From the NCBI RefSeq assembly GCF_008373765.1, contig NZ_VUJW01000009.1, forward strand, positions 155,140 through 219,139: a DNA stretch of 64,000 bases, in the 5' to 3' direction. Source of the stretch: Nocardioides antri. Lineage in GTDB: Bacteria; Actinomycetota; Actinomycetes; Propionibacteriales; Nocardioidaceae. Position numbers and translations under genes: made by a program. Of this stretch, positions 1-9,034 are shown in pieces (the stretch's first letter is position 1; every line of letters begins with the position of its first letter). The notes beneath the pieces were generated by a model that was not told the origin of the DNA, searched no databases, and worked only from the letters and a program-made list of their open reading frames with translations.

Positions 1-12
1 GATCCTCCCTCG
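1..12 (-). promoter_or_regulatory. Probable ribosome binding site of the gene downstream of rpsB (tsf expected)
   Basis: Read on the minus strand, this edge shows a GGGAGG Shine-Dalgarno sequence about 38 bases past the rpsB stop, at the right place to serve the next gene. In actinobacteria that gene is almost always tsf (elongation factor Ts). The coding sequence lies outside the window, so its identity is inferred. Confidence 0.4.
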
Positions 13-49
13 GATCTACGTGGTGGGTGAGTCGGGAAGTGCGCCGGGC

Positions 50-1024
50 TCAGGCCTCGGCGGGCGCCTCGGTCTCGGCGGCGGCGTCGGTCGTCTCGGC
101 AGCAGCCGTCGTACCGTCGGCCGTCGCCGCGGACTCGTCGACCTTGGCCTGGGCCTCGTCGGCCTCGGCGGTCTCGGTGGACGCACCGGTCGCCTCGGAG
201 GCGGGCTCGTCGGTCGTCGCGTCACCACCGGTGGCCTCGACGGCGACCTCAGCGGCCTCGCCACCGAGCAGCTCGCGCTCCCACTCGGCCAGCGGCTCCT
301 CGGCAGCGGGAGTCTCCCCGTCACCCTTGGCGCCGGAGCGGGCGATGAGGCCCTCCGCGACGGCGTCGGCGACCACGCGGGTCAGCAGGCCGACCGCGCG
401 GATGGCGTCGTCGTTGCCCGGGATCGGGAAGTCGACGTCGTCGGGGTCGCAGTTGGAGTCGAGGATCGCGATGATCGGGATGCGCAGCTTGCGCGCCTCC
501 TCGACCGCCAGGTGCTCCTTGTTGGTGTCGACGATCCACACCGCCGAGGGGGTGCGGGTCATCTCGCGGATGCCGCCGAGCGACTTGTTGAGCTTGTCGC
601 GCTCGCGACGCATCTGCAGCAGCTCCTTCTTGGTGCGGCTGCTGCCGGCGACGTCGTCGAAGTCGATGTCGTCGAGCTCCTTGAGGCGGTTGATCCGCTG
701 GTGCACGGTCTGGAAGTTGGTGAGCATGCCGCCCAGCCAGCGCTGGTTGACGTAGGGCATGCCGACGCGGGTCGCCTGCTCGGCGATCGCCTCCTGCGCC
801 TGCTTCTTGGTGCCGACGAACATGATCGTCCCGCCCTTGGCCACGGTCTCCTTGACGAAGGCGTAGCTGCGGTCGATGTAGGCCAGCGACTGCTGCAGGT
901 CGATGATGTAGATGCCGTTGCGCTCCGTCATGATGAAGCGCTTCATCTTCGGGTTCCAGCGCCGGGTCTGGTGCCCGAAGTGGACGCCGCTCTCGAGGAG
1001 CTGGCGCATGGTGACGACAGCCAT
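50..1024 (-). CDS. rpsB: 30S ribosomal protein S2 with a long acidic C-terminal tail
   Basis: Ribosomal protein S2 of the small subunit head. The N-terminus ([20 protein letters not shown]) and the internal [12 protein letters not shown] and [15 protein letters not shown] segments are diagnostic. The conserved S2 fold ends near residue 235. About 70-85 further residues are rich in Ala, Glu and Thr, an extension common in actinobacterial S2 but absent from E. coli (241 residues). The ATG is preceded by ACAGGAG at good spacing. It is divergent from an M23 peptidase gene, the same arrangement as Rv2890c/Rv2891 in M. tuberculosis, and is presumably followed by tsf. Confidence 0.98.
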   Translation of the reverse strand: MAVVTMRQLLESGVHFGHQTRRWNPKMKRFIMTERNGIYIIDLQQSLAYIDRSYAFVKETVAKGGTIMFVGTKKQAQEAIAEQATRVGMPYVNQRWLGGMLTNFQTVHQRINRLKELDDIDFDDVAGSSRTKKELLQMRRERDKLNKSLGGIREMTRTPSAVWIVDTNKEHLAVEEARKLRIPIIAILDSNCDPDDVDFPIPGNDDAIRAVGLLTRVVADAVAEGLIARSGAKGDGETPAAEEPLAEWERELLGGEAAEVAVEATGGDATTDEPASEATGASTETAEADEAQAKVDESAATADGTTAAAETTDAAAETEAPAEA

Positions 1025-1350
1025 GATGGTGTCTCCTGTTGGGTTGTTTTTCAGTTCGGTCCTGACGCCTGCGTGCGGCCCGACCCGAATGCTCGGGACT
1101 GAGAGCCGTCACCCACGGGCGGTCGGCGTTCGGAGTGAGCGCCGTCGTGGTCTGCTGACGTGCGTATTCCGGCACCCGGGCAGCCCTGACGGACGGTCCA
1201 AGAACCGGTGGGCCCAGGGTACCCGCCAGGTCGGCGCGCCGACCAATCGCGGACCAGGAGCCGTCCACAGGGACGAGCGCCGGGGCAGCCGTCCCCAGCC
1301 CGGAGTCGTACGACACCGGCGCGGTGGGTGGGGCAGGCCAGGGTCGGACC
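1025..1350. promoter_or_regulatory. Divergent intergenic region between rpsB and the M23 peptidase gene
   Basis: A 326-base gap with no convincing ORF. On the minus strand a possible rpsB promoter is TTGGTC (1246-1241) and TACCCT (1221-1216) with a 19-base spacer, which would give a leader of roughly 190 bases. No riboswitch-like structure or tRNA was recognised. Only the rpsB Shine-Dalgarno sequence near 1033-1038 is clear. For the plus-strand peptidase no strong promoter or Shine-Dalgarno sequence is visible. Confidence 0.4.
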
Positions 1351-1929
1351 ATGCGATCACTGGTCGACCTGCTCCGTGCGCTGCTGCCGGCAGTGCTGCT
1401 CGTGCTGCTCCTGCCGGCCTCGCCGAGCGCAGGCGAGGACGACCCCGTCGGGGTGTGGCCGCTCCGCCCGGAGCCGGAGGTCGTCGCGCGGTTCGACCCG
1501 CCGACGTCGCCGTACGGTCCGGGGCACCGCGGAGTCGACCTGCTCGGCCGTCCGGGGCAGGCCGTGCGGTCGGCGCTGGCCGGGACGGTCACCTACGCCG
1601 GACCGCTGGCGGGTCGCGGCGTGGTGGTGGTGAGCCACGGCGACACCCGCACGACCTACGAGCCGGTGACCGCACGCGTGTCAGTCGGCGACCCCGTCGC
1701 CGCCGGGGCGGTCATCGGCACGCTGCAGCCGTTCGCCTCCCACTGCGCGCCGCGGACCTGCCTGCACTGGGGCTGGCTGCGCGGTGAGACCTACCTCGAC
1801 CCGCTCCGCCTGGTCGGGGCCGGACCGGTCCGGCTGCTCCCCCTCTGGCGTGACCTGCCGGTGGCACGGTCACCGGCCCGCAGGTCCCTGCCCTACGACG
1901 ATTGGCGGCCGCTCGCGGCGGTGGGCTGA
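1351..1929 (+). CDS. Secreted M23-family (LytM-type) metallopeptidase
   Basis: Predicted cell-wall peptidase of 192 residues, exported by an N-terminal hydrophobic signal (residues about 6-28, ending in an Ala-rich stretch). The M23 core follows: GHRGVDLLG supplies the first zinc ligands (H59, D63) and CLHWG the third (H139). The usual HxH motif is CxH here, with Cys137 in place of the first His, so activity may differ or another residue (for example H131) may assist. An ATG nine codons upstream is in frame, but the start at 1351 immediately precedes the signal peptide. It is divergent from rpsB and convergent with xerC, matching the Rv2891 position in mycobacteria. Confidence 0.85.
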   Translation: MRSLVDLLRALLPAVLLVLLLPASPSAGEDDPVGVWPLRPEPEVVARFDPPTSPYGPGHRGVDLLGRPGQAVRSALAGTVTYAGPLAGRGVVVVSHGDTRTTYEPVTARVSVGDPVAAGAVIGTLQPFASHCAPRTCLHWGWLRGETYLDPLRLVGAGPVRLLPLWRDLPVARSPARRSLPYDDWRPLAAVG

Positions 1930-1931
1930 CG

Positions 1932-2882
1932 TCACGCCCGCGGGTGCGCCTGCTGGTACGCCCGGCGGAGCCGCTCGGTCGTGACGTGGGTGTAGCGCTG
2001 GGTCGTGGCGAGCGACGCGTGGCCGAGCAGCTCCTGGACCGAGCGGAGGTCGGCTCCCCCCTCGAGCAGATGGGTGGCCGCCGTGTGGCGGAGCCCGTGC
2101 GGGCCCAGGTCGGGTGCGCCGGGGACCTCGGCGATCCGCCGGTGCACGAGCGTGCGCACGGCGCGCTGGTCGATGCGGCCCCCGCGGGCGCCGAGGAAGA
2201 GCGCTGGGCCGGAGCCGGGACGGGCCAGCTGCCCGCGCCCGTGCGCCAGCCAGGCGTCGACCGCGGCAGCGGCCGGTTGGCCGAACGGGACGGTCCGCTC
2301 CTTGCGGCCCTTGCCGAACACCCGGACGACGTTGCGGTCCCGGTCGATGTCGTCGACGTCGAGGCCGCACAGCTCCCCGACCCGCATGCCCGTCGCGTAG
2401 AGAAGCTCGAGCATCGCGACGTCGCGCAGCCCCACCGGGCTGCCGTCGTCGGCCAGAGCGGTCGCGGCCACGATCAGCTCGCGTGCCTCTTCGACCCGCA
2501 GCACGCTCGGCAGGGTCTGGTGCGGCTTCGGGGAGCCGAGCGCCGACCCGGCGTCGACCGGGGCGCGGCCCGTGCGCGCCAGCCAGGCGGTGAAGACCCG
2601 GGCTGCCGTCGCGCGGCGGGCGAGCGTCGTACGCGACCGTCCCATCGACTGCTGCTTCGCGAGCCAGCTCCGCAGCGTCCGGAGATCCAGCTCCGACACG
2701 TCGGAGAAGCCGAGCCGGTGGGCGTGCTCGAGCAGACCGGCGATGTCGCCCAGGTACGCCGTCACTGTGTGCGGAGCCAGGTTGCGCTCCGACGCCAGAT
2801 GTCGCTCGTAGTCCCCCAGCACCCGCGACAGCGACTCGGGCAGGTCGTCGCTGTCCGGCGGGGTGGTTCGGCTCGCGGTCAC
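1932..2882 (-). CDS. xerC: XerC-type tyrosine recombinase
   Basis: Site-specific recombinase that resolves chromosome dimers at dif together with XerD. The 316-residue protein has an N-terminal SAM-like core-binding domain (about 10-105) and a C-terminal catalytic domain with the complete active-site set: R167 (TGMRVGEL), K191 ([11 protein letters not shown]), H262 and R265 ([12 protein letters not shown]), H288 (LGHAS) and nucleophile Y297 (RYTHV). The GTG start overlaps the dprA stop as GTGA, implying translational coupling. A longer in-frame extension is possible but adds only low-complexity Arg-rich sequence. The position after dprA matches Rv2894c. XerC rather than XerD is inferred from this context. 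Confidence 0.93.
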   Translation of the reverse strand: MTASRTTPPDSDDLPESLSRVLGDYERHLASERNLAPHTVTAYLGDIAGLLEHAHRLGFSDVSELDLRTLRSWLAKQQSMGRSRTTLARRATAARVFTAWLARTGRAPVDAGSALGSPKPHQTLPSVLRVEEARELIVAATALADDGSPVGLRDVAMLELLYATGMRVGELCGLDVDDIDRDRNVVRVFGKGRKERTVPFGQPAAAAVDAWLAHGRGQLARPGSGPALFLGARGGRIDQRAVRTLVHRRIAEVPGAPDLGPHGLRHTAATHLLEGGADLRSVQELLGHASLATTQRYTHVTTERLRRAYQQAHPRA

Positions 2883-4069
2883 CTGTCGATCGTAGGAACC
2901 TCCTGCCGCTGGACGTGGGACGTCGAGCCGTCGTCGACGTCCCCGCGCGCCGCGTCGGTCAGGTGCCATCCGCGTGGAGCCCGGTCGACGAGGCCGGAAC
3001 GTCGCAGCCGCGCGAGCGCCGGTTGCACGGTGAGCACGCTGAGACCGGCCACCCTCGCGATCGACTCGACGGGAGCCCCGGAGAGCACCGGGACGGCGTC
3101 GAGGACCTGGCGGTCGTGGACCGAGAGCCGGTCGCGGGGTCTCGCCGGAGCGCGCTGATCGGCCTTGAGGTGCTCGCCCGAAGACCCGATCAGCTCCAAC
3201 ACGTCAGCGCCGGAGGTCACGAGCGCGGCACCGCCGCGGAGGGCCTGGTGCACACCGGCCGACGCGGCGCTGCCCACCGGTCCGGGGACTCCCATCGTGA
3301 CCCGGCTCAGTCGCTCGGCCCAGTTCATCGTGGTGAGCGAGCCGCTGCGGACCGCCGCCTCGACCACCACGGTGCCGCGGGTCAGCGCGGCGATGAGCCG
3401 GTTGCGCGAGAGGAACCTGATCCGGGTGGGCGCGGCCCCGGGCGGCGCGTCAGACACGATCGCGTGCTCCTGGGCGAGGTGGTCGAGCAGCGGCCGGTGG
3501 GCGACCGGATAGGCCCGGTCGGGACCGCAGGCGAGGACCGCCACGGTGGGCGCACCGGCGCCGAGCGCCCCGCGATGGGCGGCGTAGTCGATCCCGAAGG
3601 CGGCACCGGAGACCACCGGGATGCCGGCGAGACCCACCTCGGCCGCGATGTCGGAAGCGACTTCGGCGCCGTACGTCGTGGCGGACCGGGCGCCGACGAT
3701 CGCGACCGACCGGGCGAGTGCGTCGAGGCGGAGCGGGCCGCGCACCCACAGCCCGATCGGCACCCCGCCGCGCTCGTTGAGCGGAGCCGCGCCGTGGAGG
3801 TCGTCGAGCTGCCGCGGCCACTCGTCGTCGCCGGGTACGACGAAGCGGGCGCCGCAGCGCTCCGCCCTGGCGAGCTCGGCATCGAGGTCCAGCTCCTCCA
3901 GCCGCGCCGACGCCGCCAGGAGCAGCTGGTGGCGCTCCGGGTCGGTGCGGATCGCCTCCAGCAGGCGGGCGCCGCCGAGCTCGTGGGCCAGGTCGGTGAA
4001 GCGTGGATCGCCCGGCTCGCTGATCAGGCTCAGCACCATCCGCGCCCGGCGCTCTTCGGTCGCGCTCAT
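2879..4069 (-). CDS. dprA: DNA-processing protein DprA
   Basis: Loads RecA onto incoming single-stranded DNA in natural transformation. Many non-competent actinobacteria also retain it. The 396-residue protein has an N-terminal helical region, the Rossmann-like DprA core ([13 protein letters not shown] near 123-134, [16 protein letters not shown] near 154-169, [11 protein letters not shown]) and a C-terminal winged-helix DprA_WH region (about 320-375). The start ATG overlaps the comM stop (ATGA) and the stop overlaps the xerC start (GTGA), so the gene sits inside a tightly coupled yraN-comM-dprA-xerC operon. Confidence 0.96.
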   Translation of the reverse strand: MSATEERRARMVLSLISEPGDPRFTDLAHELGGARLLEAIRTDPERHQLLLAASARLEELDLDAELARAERCGARFVVPGDDEWPRQLDDLHGAAPLNERGGVPIGLWVRGPLRLDALARSVAIVGARSATTYGAEVASDIAAEVGLAGIPVVSGAAFGIDYAAHRGALGAGAPTVAVLACGPDRAYPVAHRPLLDHLAQEHAIVSDAPPGAAPTRIRFLSRNRLIAALTRGTVVVEAAVRSGSLTTMNWAERLSRVTMGVPGPVGSAASAGVHQALRGGAALVTSGADVLELIGSSGEHLKADQRAPARPRDRLSVHDRQVLDAVPVLSGAPVESIARVAGLSVLTVQPALARLRRSGLVDRAPRGWHLTDAARGDVDDGSTSHVQRQEVPTIDR

Positions 4070-5667
4070 CCGGCCCGCTCCTCCGCCACCCGCAGGTCCA
4101 GGGGTTCGCCCGCGCGCAGCCGAAGGGCGGTGTCGACGTGGGCCGGTCCCGGCCGGATGTCACGCCCCGACCGGACCGATTCGAGGTCGGCGACGGTCCA
4201 CGCGAGCCGGGCGACCCGCACCGCTCCCCGCGCGCCCAGCCGACCACGGTAGGTCGCCTCGTCGATCATCCGGCCGCCGTCGCCGGTGATCGGCCACGCG
4301 TCCTTGAGGCGCGGGCTCGGCACCTGGCTGTTGAGGCGCCAGCTGCAGCCCGCGAACCGCTCCCGCTGCCGCTGCCGCGCGGCCGCCACGCGCTCGCGGA
4401 CGACGCTGGACGACTCGGGCGGCCGGAACCGGTCGACCTGCCCGCCGAGCGCGGGCCGCACGTGGCGGGTGATGTCGATCCGGTCGGCGATCGGCCCCGA
4501 GACCTTGGCCTGGTAGGCGCGGCGCACCGGGTCGGCGCAGGTGCACTGGTTGGCTCGCGGGACCGACGAGTAGTTGCCACAGGGACAGGGGTTCGCGGCG
4601 AGGACGAGCAGGCCCCGGGCCGGCAACCGGACCGACTCGTCGCGCCGAGCGATGGTGATGTCGCCGCTCTCCAGCGGCTGGCGCAGGGCGTCGATGACGT
4701 CGGACCGGAACAACGGGAACTCGTCCATGAAGAGCACGCCGCAGTGCGCGCGGCTGATCTCGCCCGGGCGCACCTGGCCGTTGCCTCCGCCCACGATGCT
4801 GGCCTTGCTCGCGTCATGGTGGGGCGCGGCGAACGGCGGTCGCACGATCATGCCGTCGGCGGGATCCAGGACGCCGGCCAGCGAGTGGATGGCCGTCAGC
4901 TCGAGCGACTCCTCCGGCGTGAGGTCGGGCAGGATCGTGGGCAGTCGCTCGGCGATGCTGGTCTTGCCCGATCCCTTCGGGCCCGACAGCAGCAGCGGGT
5001 GGCCGCCGGCGGCCGCCACCTCGAGCGCGTACTTCGCGTCGGTGAGACCGTGGAGGTCCGCGAGGTCCAGCTCGTCGAGCCGCTCCTCCCCGCGCCAGCT
5101 CAGCAGCGGGGTGCCGGACGACGCCGCGACCGGCGGGGCGCTGGGGAGCTCCTCGTGCCGCAGCAGCGCGACGACCTGCGCGAGCGAGCGGACGCCGAAG
5201 ACGTCGACCCCCGGGACCATCCGCGCCTCGTCCTGCTGCGGCTCGGGCACGTAGACGCGGTCGATGCCGCGCTCCGCGGCGGCGAGCACCATCGGCAGGA
5301 CCCCGACGGCCGGGCGCAGGCCGCCGGACAGCGTGAGCTCGCCGATGAACGCGGCGTTCCGCAGCGCTCCGTCGGGCAGGCCGCCGTCGGCGGAGACCAC
5401 CGCGACGGCGAGGGCCAGGTCGAAGTGGGTGCCGGACTTCGGGAGGTCGGCCGGCGAGAGCAGCAGTGTGATCCGCTTCGTCGCCGGCCACCGCAGGTCG
5501 CTGTTGATGATGGCCATCCGGATCCGGTCCTGGCCCTCCCGGAGCGCGGCGTCCCCGCGCCCGACCATGGTCACCGACACCTGACCGGGCGAGACGTCGG
5601 CCTGCACGTCGATCAGGTGTCCGAGCGCACCGTTGAGAGCAACCGTGTGCGTCGTCGCGAACGGCAT
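4066..5667 (-). CDS. comM: YifB/ComM family Mg-chelatase-like AAA+ ATPase
   Basis: In Vibrio and Haemophilus, ComM is a hexameric helicase that promotes branch migration during integration of transforming DNA. The 533-residue protein has the YifB N-terminal S5-like domain (MPFATTHTVALNG, SPADLPKSGTHFDLALA), Walker A GPKGSGKT (229-236), a Walker B stretch (GVLFMDEFP), AANPCPCGNY, and a C-terminal Mg-chelatase helical domain. The ATG at 5667 overlaps the yraN stop by one base (TGATG). The open frame continues upstream through yraN, but that extension is out-of-frame shadow. Confidence 0.96.
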   Translation of the reverse strand: MPFATTHTVALNGALGHLIDVQADVSPGQVSVTMVGRGDAALREGQDRIRMAIINSDLRWPATKRITLLLSPADLPKSGTHFDLALAVAVVSADGGLPDGALRNAAFIGELTLSGGLRPAVGVLPMVLAAAERGIDRVYVPEPQQDEARMVPGVDVFGVRSLAQVVALLRHEELPSAPPVAASSGTPLLSWRGEERLDELDLADLHGLTDAKYALEVAAAGGHPLLLSGPKGSGKTSIAERLPTILPDLTPEESLELTAIHSLAGVLDPADGMIVRPPFAAPHHDASKASIVGGGNGQVRPGEISRAHCGVLFMDEFPLFRSDVIDALRQPLESGDITIARRDESVRLPARGLLVLAANPCPCGNYSSVPRANQCTCADPVRRAYQAKVSGPIADRIDITRHVRPALGGQVDRFRPPESSSVVRERVAAARQRQRERFAGCSWRLNSQVPSPRLKDAWPITGDGGRMIDEATYRGRLGARGAVRVARLAWTVADLESVRSGRDIRPGPAHVDTALRLRAGEPLDLRVAEERAG

Positions 5668-6041
5668 CAGACGAGTCCCCGCACGTGGTCGACGACCGCG
5701 GGCCCGCGTCGCGGCCGCAGGACGGCGACCAGGTCCACCCGGGTGTCGTCGGGCCGGACCCCGCGGTCGGTCGCCCACCGCTCCGCCAGCCGCTGGAGCC
5801 GCCCGAGCTTGGCGTCGGTGATCGCCTCGTGGGGCGTGCCTGCCTGCAGGCTCGTCCGGGTCTTCACCTCGCACACCACGAGCGTCGAGCCGTCGCGCAG
5901 CACGAGGTCGATCTCGCCCTCGTCGCAGCGCCAGTTGCGCTCGAGCAGGACCATCCCCTGCCCGACCAGGTGCCGCGCCGCCACCGCCTCGCCGTACGCC
6001 CCCAGTGCCTGCCGCGCCGCCGCCGTCGTCGTCTCTGTCAT
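5667..6041 (-). CDS. yraN: UPF0102 (YraN) family nuclease-fold protein
   Basis: A 124-residue member of UPF0102, a small family with a Holliday-junction-resolvase/PD-(D/E)xK-like fold whose function is not firmly established. The family signature is clear: YGEAVAARHLVGQG near the N-terminus, then NWRCDEGEIDLVLRDG and VCEVKTR, which carry the E-x-D...E-x-K residues. It heads the yraN-comM-dprA-xerC operon, consistent with a DNA-processing role. The start has GGCGGG just upstream. Confidence 0.9.
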   Translation of the reverse strand: MTETTTAAARQALGAYGEAVAARHLVGQGMVLLERNWRCDEGEIDLVLRDGSTLVVCEVKTRTSLQAGTPHEAITDAKLGRLQRLAERWATDRGVRPDDTRVDLVAVLRPRRGPAVVDHVRGLV

Positions 6042-6159
6042 GCCCGCCAGCGTGGCCGGGAGGACGGACGAACCAGCGCACCGCGGGCAGTCCCTGTGGA
6101 AAGGCGGCCGCCCGCGCGGGGCTGGGGACGGTTAGGGGTCCACCGGCGAACGACAGGAT

Positions 6160-6182
6160 CGCGGCCTTTTCGTCCGGCCGCG
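6160..6182 (-). terminator. Hairpin downstream of the TadE-like gene
   Basis: Stem CGCGGCC (6160-6166) pairs with GGCCGCG (6176-6182) around a nine-base A-rich loop. It begins six bases after the TadE-like stop on the minus strand. No U-tract follows, so it may be a non-canonical terminator or an RNA-stabilising element. Confidence 0.4.
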
Positions 6183-6187
6183 CGTGG

Positions 6188-6652
6188 TCAGCTGACGCGC
6201 ACCGTCGCGGCGTACTCGAGCTGTTCGGGAAGAAGCTGATCGGCGAAGGGTGCCGTCGCCACCGTCGGGTTCTCCCGGTAGGCATAGGTCACGGTGACCG
6301 TGATGCACTGACCGCTCCCGCACGTCGTCGCCGCACCGACGTTGCAGACGAGGCCACCGGATCCGCATTCCTTGTCGACCGCTGCCATCGCATCGTTCAC
6401 GGCGTCCAACGCCTCGGTCGACCGGGCCGCGGGATCTCTTTCGACGGCGGCAGCACGTGCACCTTCCGCGGCTGCCTGGCTGAGCGTCTGCCGGAAGGAG
6501 AGCATCATGCCGAAGCTGATCATCGCGAAGACGAGCAGGAGCAGGATCGGGACGATCAGTGCGAACTCGATCGCCGCTGCTCCGCGGTCGTCGCGATCCG
6601 CGTCGCGACGTCCGTCGGACCGCCACCGCAGCACTCGAGGCTTCACCGTCAC
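6188..6652 (-). CDS. TadE-like pilin/pilus-assembly protein
   Basis: A 154-residue protein with the TadE-like N-terminal signature: a basic stretch, DRGAAAIEFALIVPILLLL (with the Glu typical of TadE pseudopilins) and a single transmembrane helix, followed by an extracytoplasmic domain with four Cys (CGSGGLVC and TTCGSGQC) that could form disulfides. The GTG start at 6652 follows GGGGAGAG at Shine-Dalgarno distance. An upstream extension would add about 45 basic residues without support. It lies downstream of a TadG-like gene, but no TadA ATPase, TadB/C or Flp pilin is in the window. Confidence 0.82.
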   Translation of the reverse strand: MTVKPRVLRWRSDGRRDADRDDRGAAAIEFALIVPILLLLVFAMISFGMMLSFRQTLSQAAAEGARAAAVERDPAARSTEALDAVNDAMAAVDKECGSGGLVCNVGAATTCGSGQCITVTVTYAYRENPTVATAPFADQLLPEQLEYAATVRVS

Positions 6653-6805
6653 CACTTCTCTCCCCTGTACTCCCTCGACCTCACCCAAGCCGGACACTAG
6701 CGTCGTGCCGTCGCGCCGGGACCCTTTCCCGGACGATCCAACCGTTCGTCCCGGGCCACCTAGTCTGTCGGGACTACGTCCGTCCACGGTCTGGTCCTCC
6801 CCCGC

Positions 6806-8518
6806 TCAACCGCGGAGGGCGGGCTCGGTACATAAAGGCGTGGGCAGACCGAAGAAGTCGGCCCCGGCCAGGGTGATGCCCATCCCCGTCACCAGCGGCC
6901 CGACGATGTCGTTGATCTTCGCGACGAGCGGGTCGATCAAGTGCAGCTCGCTGCGGACAAGTCCCATGATCGTGGGGAGCACGGGGTTCACGGCGGCGTC
7001 GAGGACGCTCGTCGCGACAGGGACCCCGAGCACGCTCAGCGGACCCGTTCGCAGCGTACCGGCGACCGGGCTCACGGTGACCGGGTTCATCTGGATCTGG
7101 CCGGACGGGGCCGGGACCGCGTCGCCGTACACCTGCGGGGGGTACGTGACGTCGACCCGGGTCGGGCCGACCGCTCCGCTCGAGCCGTCGGCCAGGATGG
7201 CCACGTCGAAGGCGACAGGGACGGTCAGCAGCCCGAACGGGGGGACGTTGACGTCCACGGTGCCCTTGAGCTTCAGGCTGCCGGTGAGCGTCAGCCGGAT
7301 CAGGTCGCGCCAAATGTCGGCGACGAACCGGTCCGGATCGCAGCTCACCTCGACCAGCCGGCCGCGGGCGCCGGCGATCTCGACCTCGATCCGCAGGGGC
7401 GCCTCGCTGTTGGGCTTCCCGTCGGCGCCGACCAGCTTGAGGTCGATGACGGGCGTCTTGACCAGCGGGATGTTGAGCTGCAGCTTGGCGTCCGCGATGA
7501 GCCTGGCCTGCGCGGTCTTGGCCTCGTCGCCGTCGCACGCGCGGCGAGGACGCTCGATGAGGCTGAACTGGGTGCTGGTGACGCCGACGGACGGGACCCC
7601 GGCCTGCAGGTTGGGCAGAGCGATGAAGTTGGTGCCGTTGGCGAGGAACGCGGCACCGACCAGCAGGTCGAGCGCGTTGAACTGGACGCCCAGGGCCGCG
7701 TCGGACGCAGTCGTGAGACCGAACAGGTCGCGCAGGTTGATCGTCGCCGGGATCGCCGCCGCCGCCGCGGAGTCGAGGACGGCGGCTTCCGCGATCCGGC
7801 CGTCGCTCCGCAGCGCGAAGGCCATGGCCCGGAAGAAGGTCCCCACGCTGATGGAGGGCATCGCCAGCAGCTCGTCCACCGTCCCGACGCCGATGGCCGG
7901 CGCGCTGACGATGTCGAGCAACGACACGTGAGCGCTGGCCAGGCCCTGGTAGCCGACCATCCGGACCGTGGTGCTGCCGATGATCGGTCCGAGGATGTCC
8001 TGGAAGAAGGGCGCCGCACCGGGCGTGATCGACGCTGCGTACGACCCGACCTGGAAGCACGCCGCGGACTGAGCCTCGGCAACGGCCTGCCGGCTCGTGG
8101 TCCCGGTCGCGACGCCGGTGATACCTGCGAAGGCGAAGTCGACGGTGGTGGACGCCTCCACCCGGACCGCTCTGGGTACGCCGGATGCCATCGGTTGGAA
8201 GTCGCCGTCGACGAGCGTGCCGAGCTCGACGTCGAGGTCAGGCAAGTGGGCCGCGTAACCGATGACGTCCTGGTTGCGCTGCTCCGAAGCGAGAGCTAGG
8301 CCGGGCATGAGCGGCGTCAGCTCCGCGACAGTTCGGCCGTCGAGCTCCCGGGCAAGGTCGAGAGAGACGACGTCCGCCAGCGCCTGCATGTCCGCGCGGG
8401 CGACGCGCTCCATGCCGATGTCGACGACGAGCGCACCGACGCCCAGCAGGACCACCAGGATGAACGCCGAGAAGATCGTCACGGCTCCGCGCTCGTCCTC
8501 GCGGCGGGCGCGCAGCAT
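6806..8518 (-). CDS. TadG-like (Flp pilus-assembly/secreted) protein
   Basis: A 570-residue protein with a TadG-type N-terminus: basic residues, then DERGAVTIFSAFILVVLLGVGALVVDIGMERVARADMQALAD, a single membrane anchor followed by the motif typical of Flp pilus-assembly TadG domains. The remaining ~500 residues are extracytoplasmic, with no recognisable catalytic motif, and carry hydrophobic repeats and two Cys. The ATG at 8518 has a strong GGAGGAGAG upstream, better than the ATGs at 8536 or 8578. It is probably co-transcribed with the TadE-like gene 153 bases downstream. The function in pilus or surface assembly is inferred. Confidence 0.78.
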   Translation of the reverse strand: MLRARREDERGAVTIFSAFILVVLLGVGALVVDIGMERVARADMQALADVVSLDLARELDGRTVAELTPLMPGLALASEQRNQDVIGYAAHLPDLDVELGTLVDGDFQPMASGVPRAVRVEASTTVDFAFAGITGVATGTTSRQAVAEAQSAACFQVGSYAASITPGAAPFFQDILGPIIGSTTVRMVGYQGLASAHVSLLDIVSAPAIGVGTVDELLAMPSISVGTFFRAMAFALRSDGRIAEAAVLDSAAAAAIPATINLRDLFGLTTASDAALGVQFNALDLLVGAAFLANGTNFIALPNLQAGVPSVGVTSTQFSLIERPRRACDGDEAKTAQARLIADAKLQLNIPLVKTPVIDLKLVGADGKPNSEAPLRIEVEIAGARGRLVEVSCDPDRFVADIWRDLIRLTLTGSLKLKGTVDVNVPPFGLLTVPVAFDVAILADGSSGAVGPTRVDVTYPPQVYGDAVPAPSGQIQMNPVTVSPVAGTLRTGPLSVLGVPVATSVLDAAVNPVLPTIMGLVRSELHLIDPLVAKINDIVGPLVTGMGITLAGADFFGLPTPLCTEPALRG

Positions 8519-8709
8519 CCGTCGGCTCTCCTCCATCCTCAGACGGAGGCGACCCCGATCGCCCGGCACACAGCGCAATTGTCGGCCCTCCCTAGCCTCG
8601 TCCGCCCATGCCCGAACGGGGGGACGAGTCGACCCTAGGGCGCCTCGGCGTCCGATCGATCCCTTAGAAAGGGATTCCGTACGACTGTCCGGACCGACCG
8701 GCCCGGAAG

Positions 8710-8727
8710 GACTAGTCCGAACTAGTC
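8710..8727 (-). terminator. Stem-loop at the end of the DUF2469 gene
   Basis: GACTAGT (8710-8716) and ACTAGTC (8721-8727) form a 7-bp stem with a four-base loop that overlaps the DUF2469 stop codon. It reads as a terminator-type hairpin on the minus strand, followed by CTTCC rather than a clean U-tract. A second small hairpin, ATCCCTT/AAGGGAT (8659-8675), lies just downstream. Confidence 0.5.
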
Positions 8728-9034
8728 AGTCCTTGGGAGGCTCGATGTCCGAGGTGGCGAGCTCCTCGACGTTGACGTCCTTGAAGGTCAGCACCTTCAC
8801 GTTCTTGGCGAACCGGGCCGGGCGGTACATGTCCCACACCCAGGCGTCGCTGATCGTCACCTCGAAGAACACCTCACCGGCCTCGGTGCGCGCCTTCACG
8901 TCCACGGAGTTGCAGAGGTAGAAGCGGCGATCGGTCTCGACGACGTACTTGAAGATCTTCACGACGTCGCGGTACTCGCGGTAGAGCCGCAGCTCCTGCT
9001 CGGTCTCGTACTTCTCGAGCTCCTCGGCACTCAC
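8726..9034 (-). CDS. DUF2469 family protein
   Basis: A 102-residue actinobacterial protein of unknown function, orthologous in position and sequence to Rv2901c. The family signature is clear: SAEELEKYETEQELRLYREYRDVV, ETDRRFYLCNSVDVK, VTISDAWVWDMYRPARF, VKVLTFKDVNVEEL. The GTG start overlaps the rnhB stop (GTGA), so the two are coupled. The conserved lepB-rnhB-DUF2469 order suggests a housekeeping role, not yet assigned. Confidence 0.92.
   Translation of the reverse strand: MSAEELEKYETEQELRLYREYRDVVKIFKYVVETDRRFYLCNSVDVKARTEAGEVFFEVTISDAWVWDMYRPARFAKNVKVLTFKDVNVEELATSDIEPPKD

Noticed and set aside
1025-1350. Riboswitch or small RNA in the rpsB leader
   Set aside because: No convincing conserved structure was seen. 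Only a weak promoter and the Shine-Dalgarno sequence.
4066-6285. Longer ComM frame reaching through yraN
   Set aside because: The added 206 codons are low-complexity and out of frame with yraN. ComM homology starts at the ATG at 5667.
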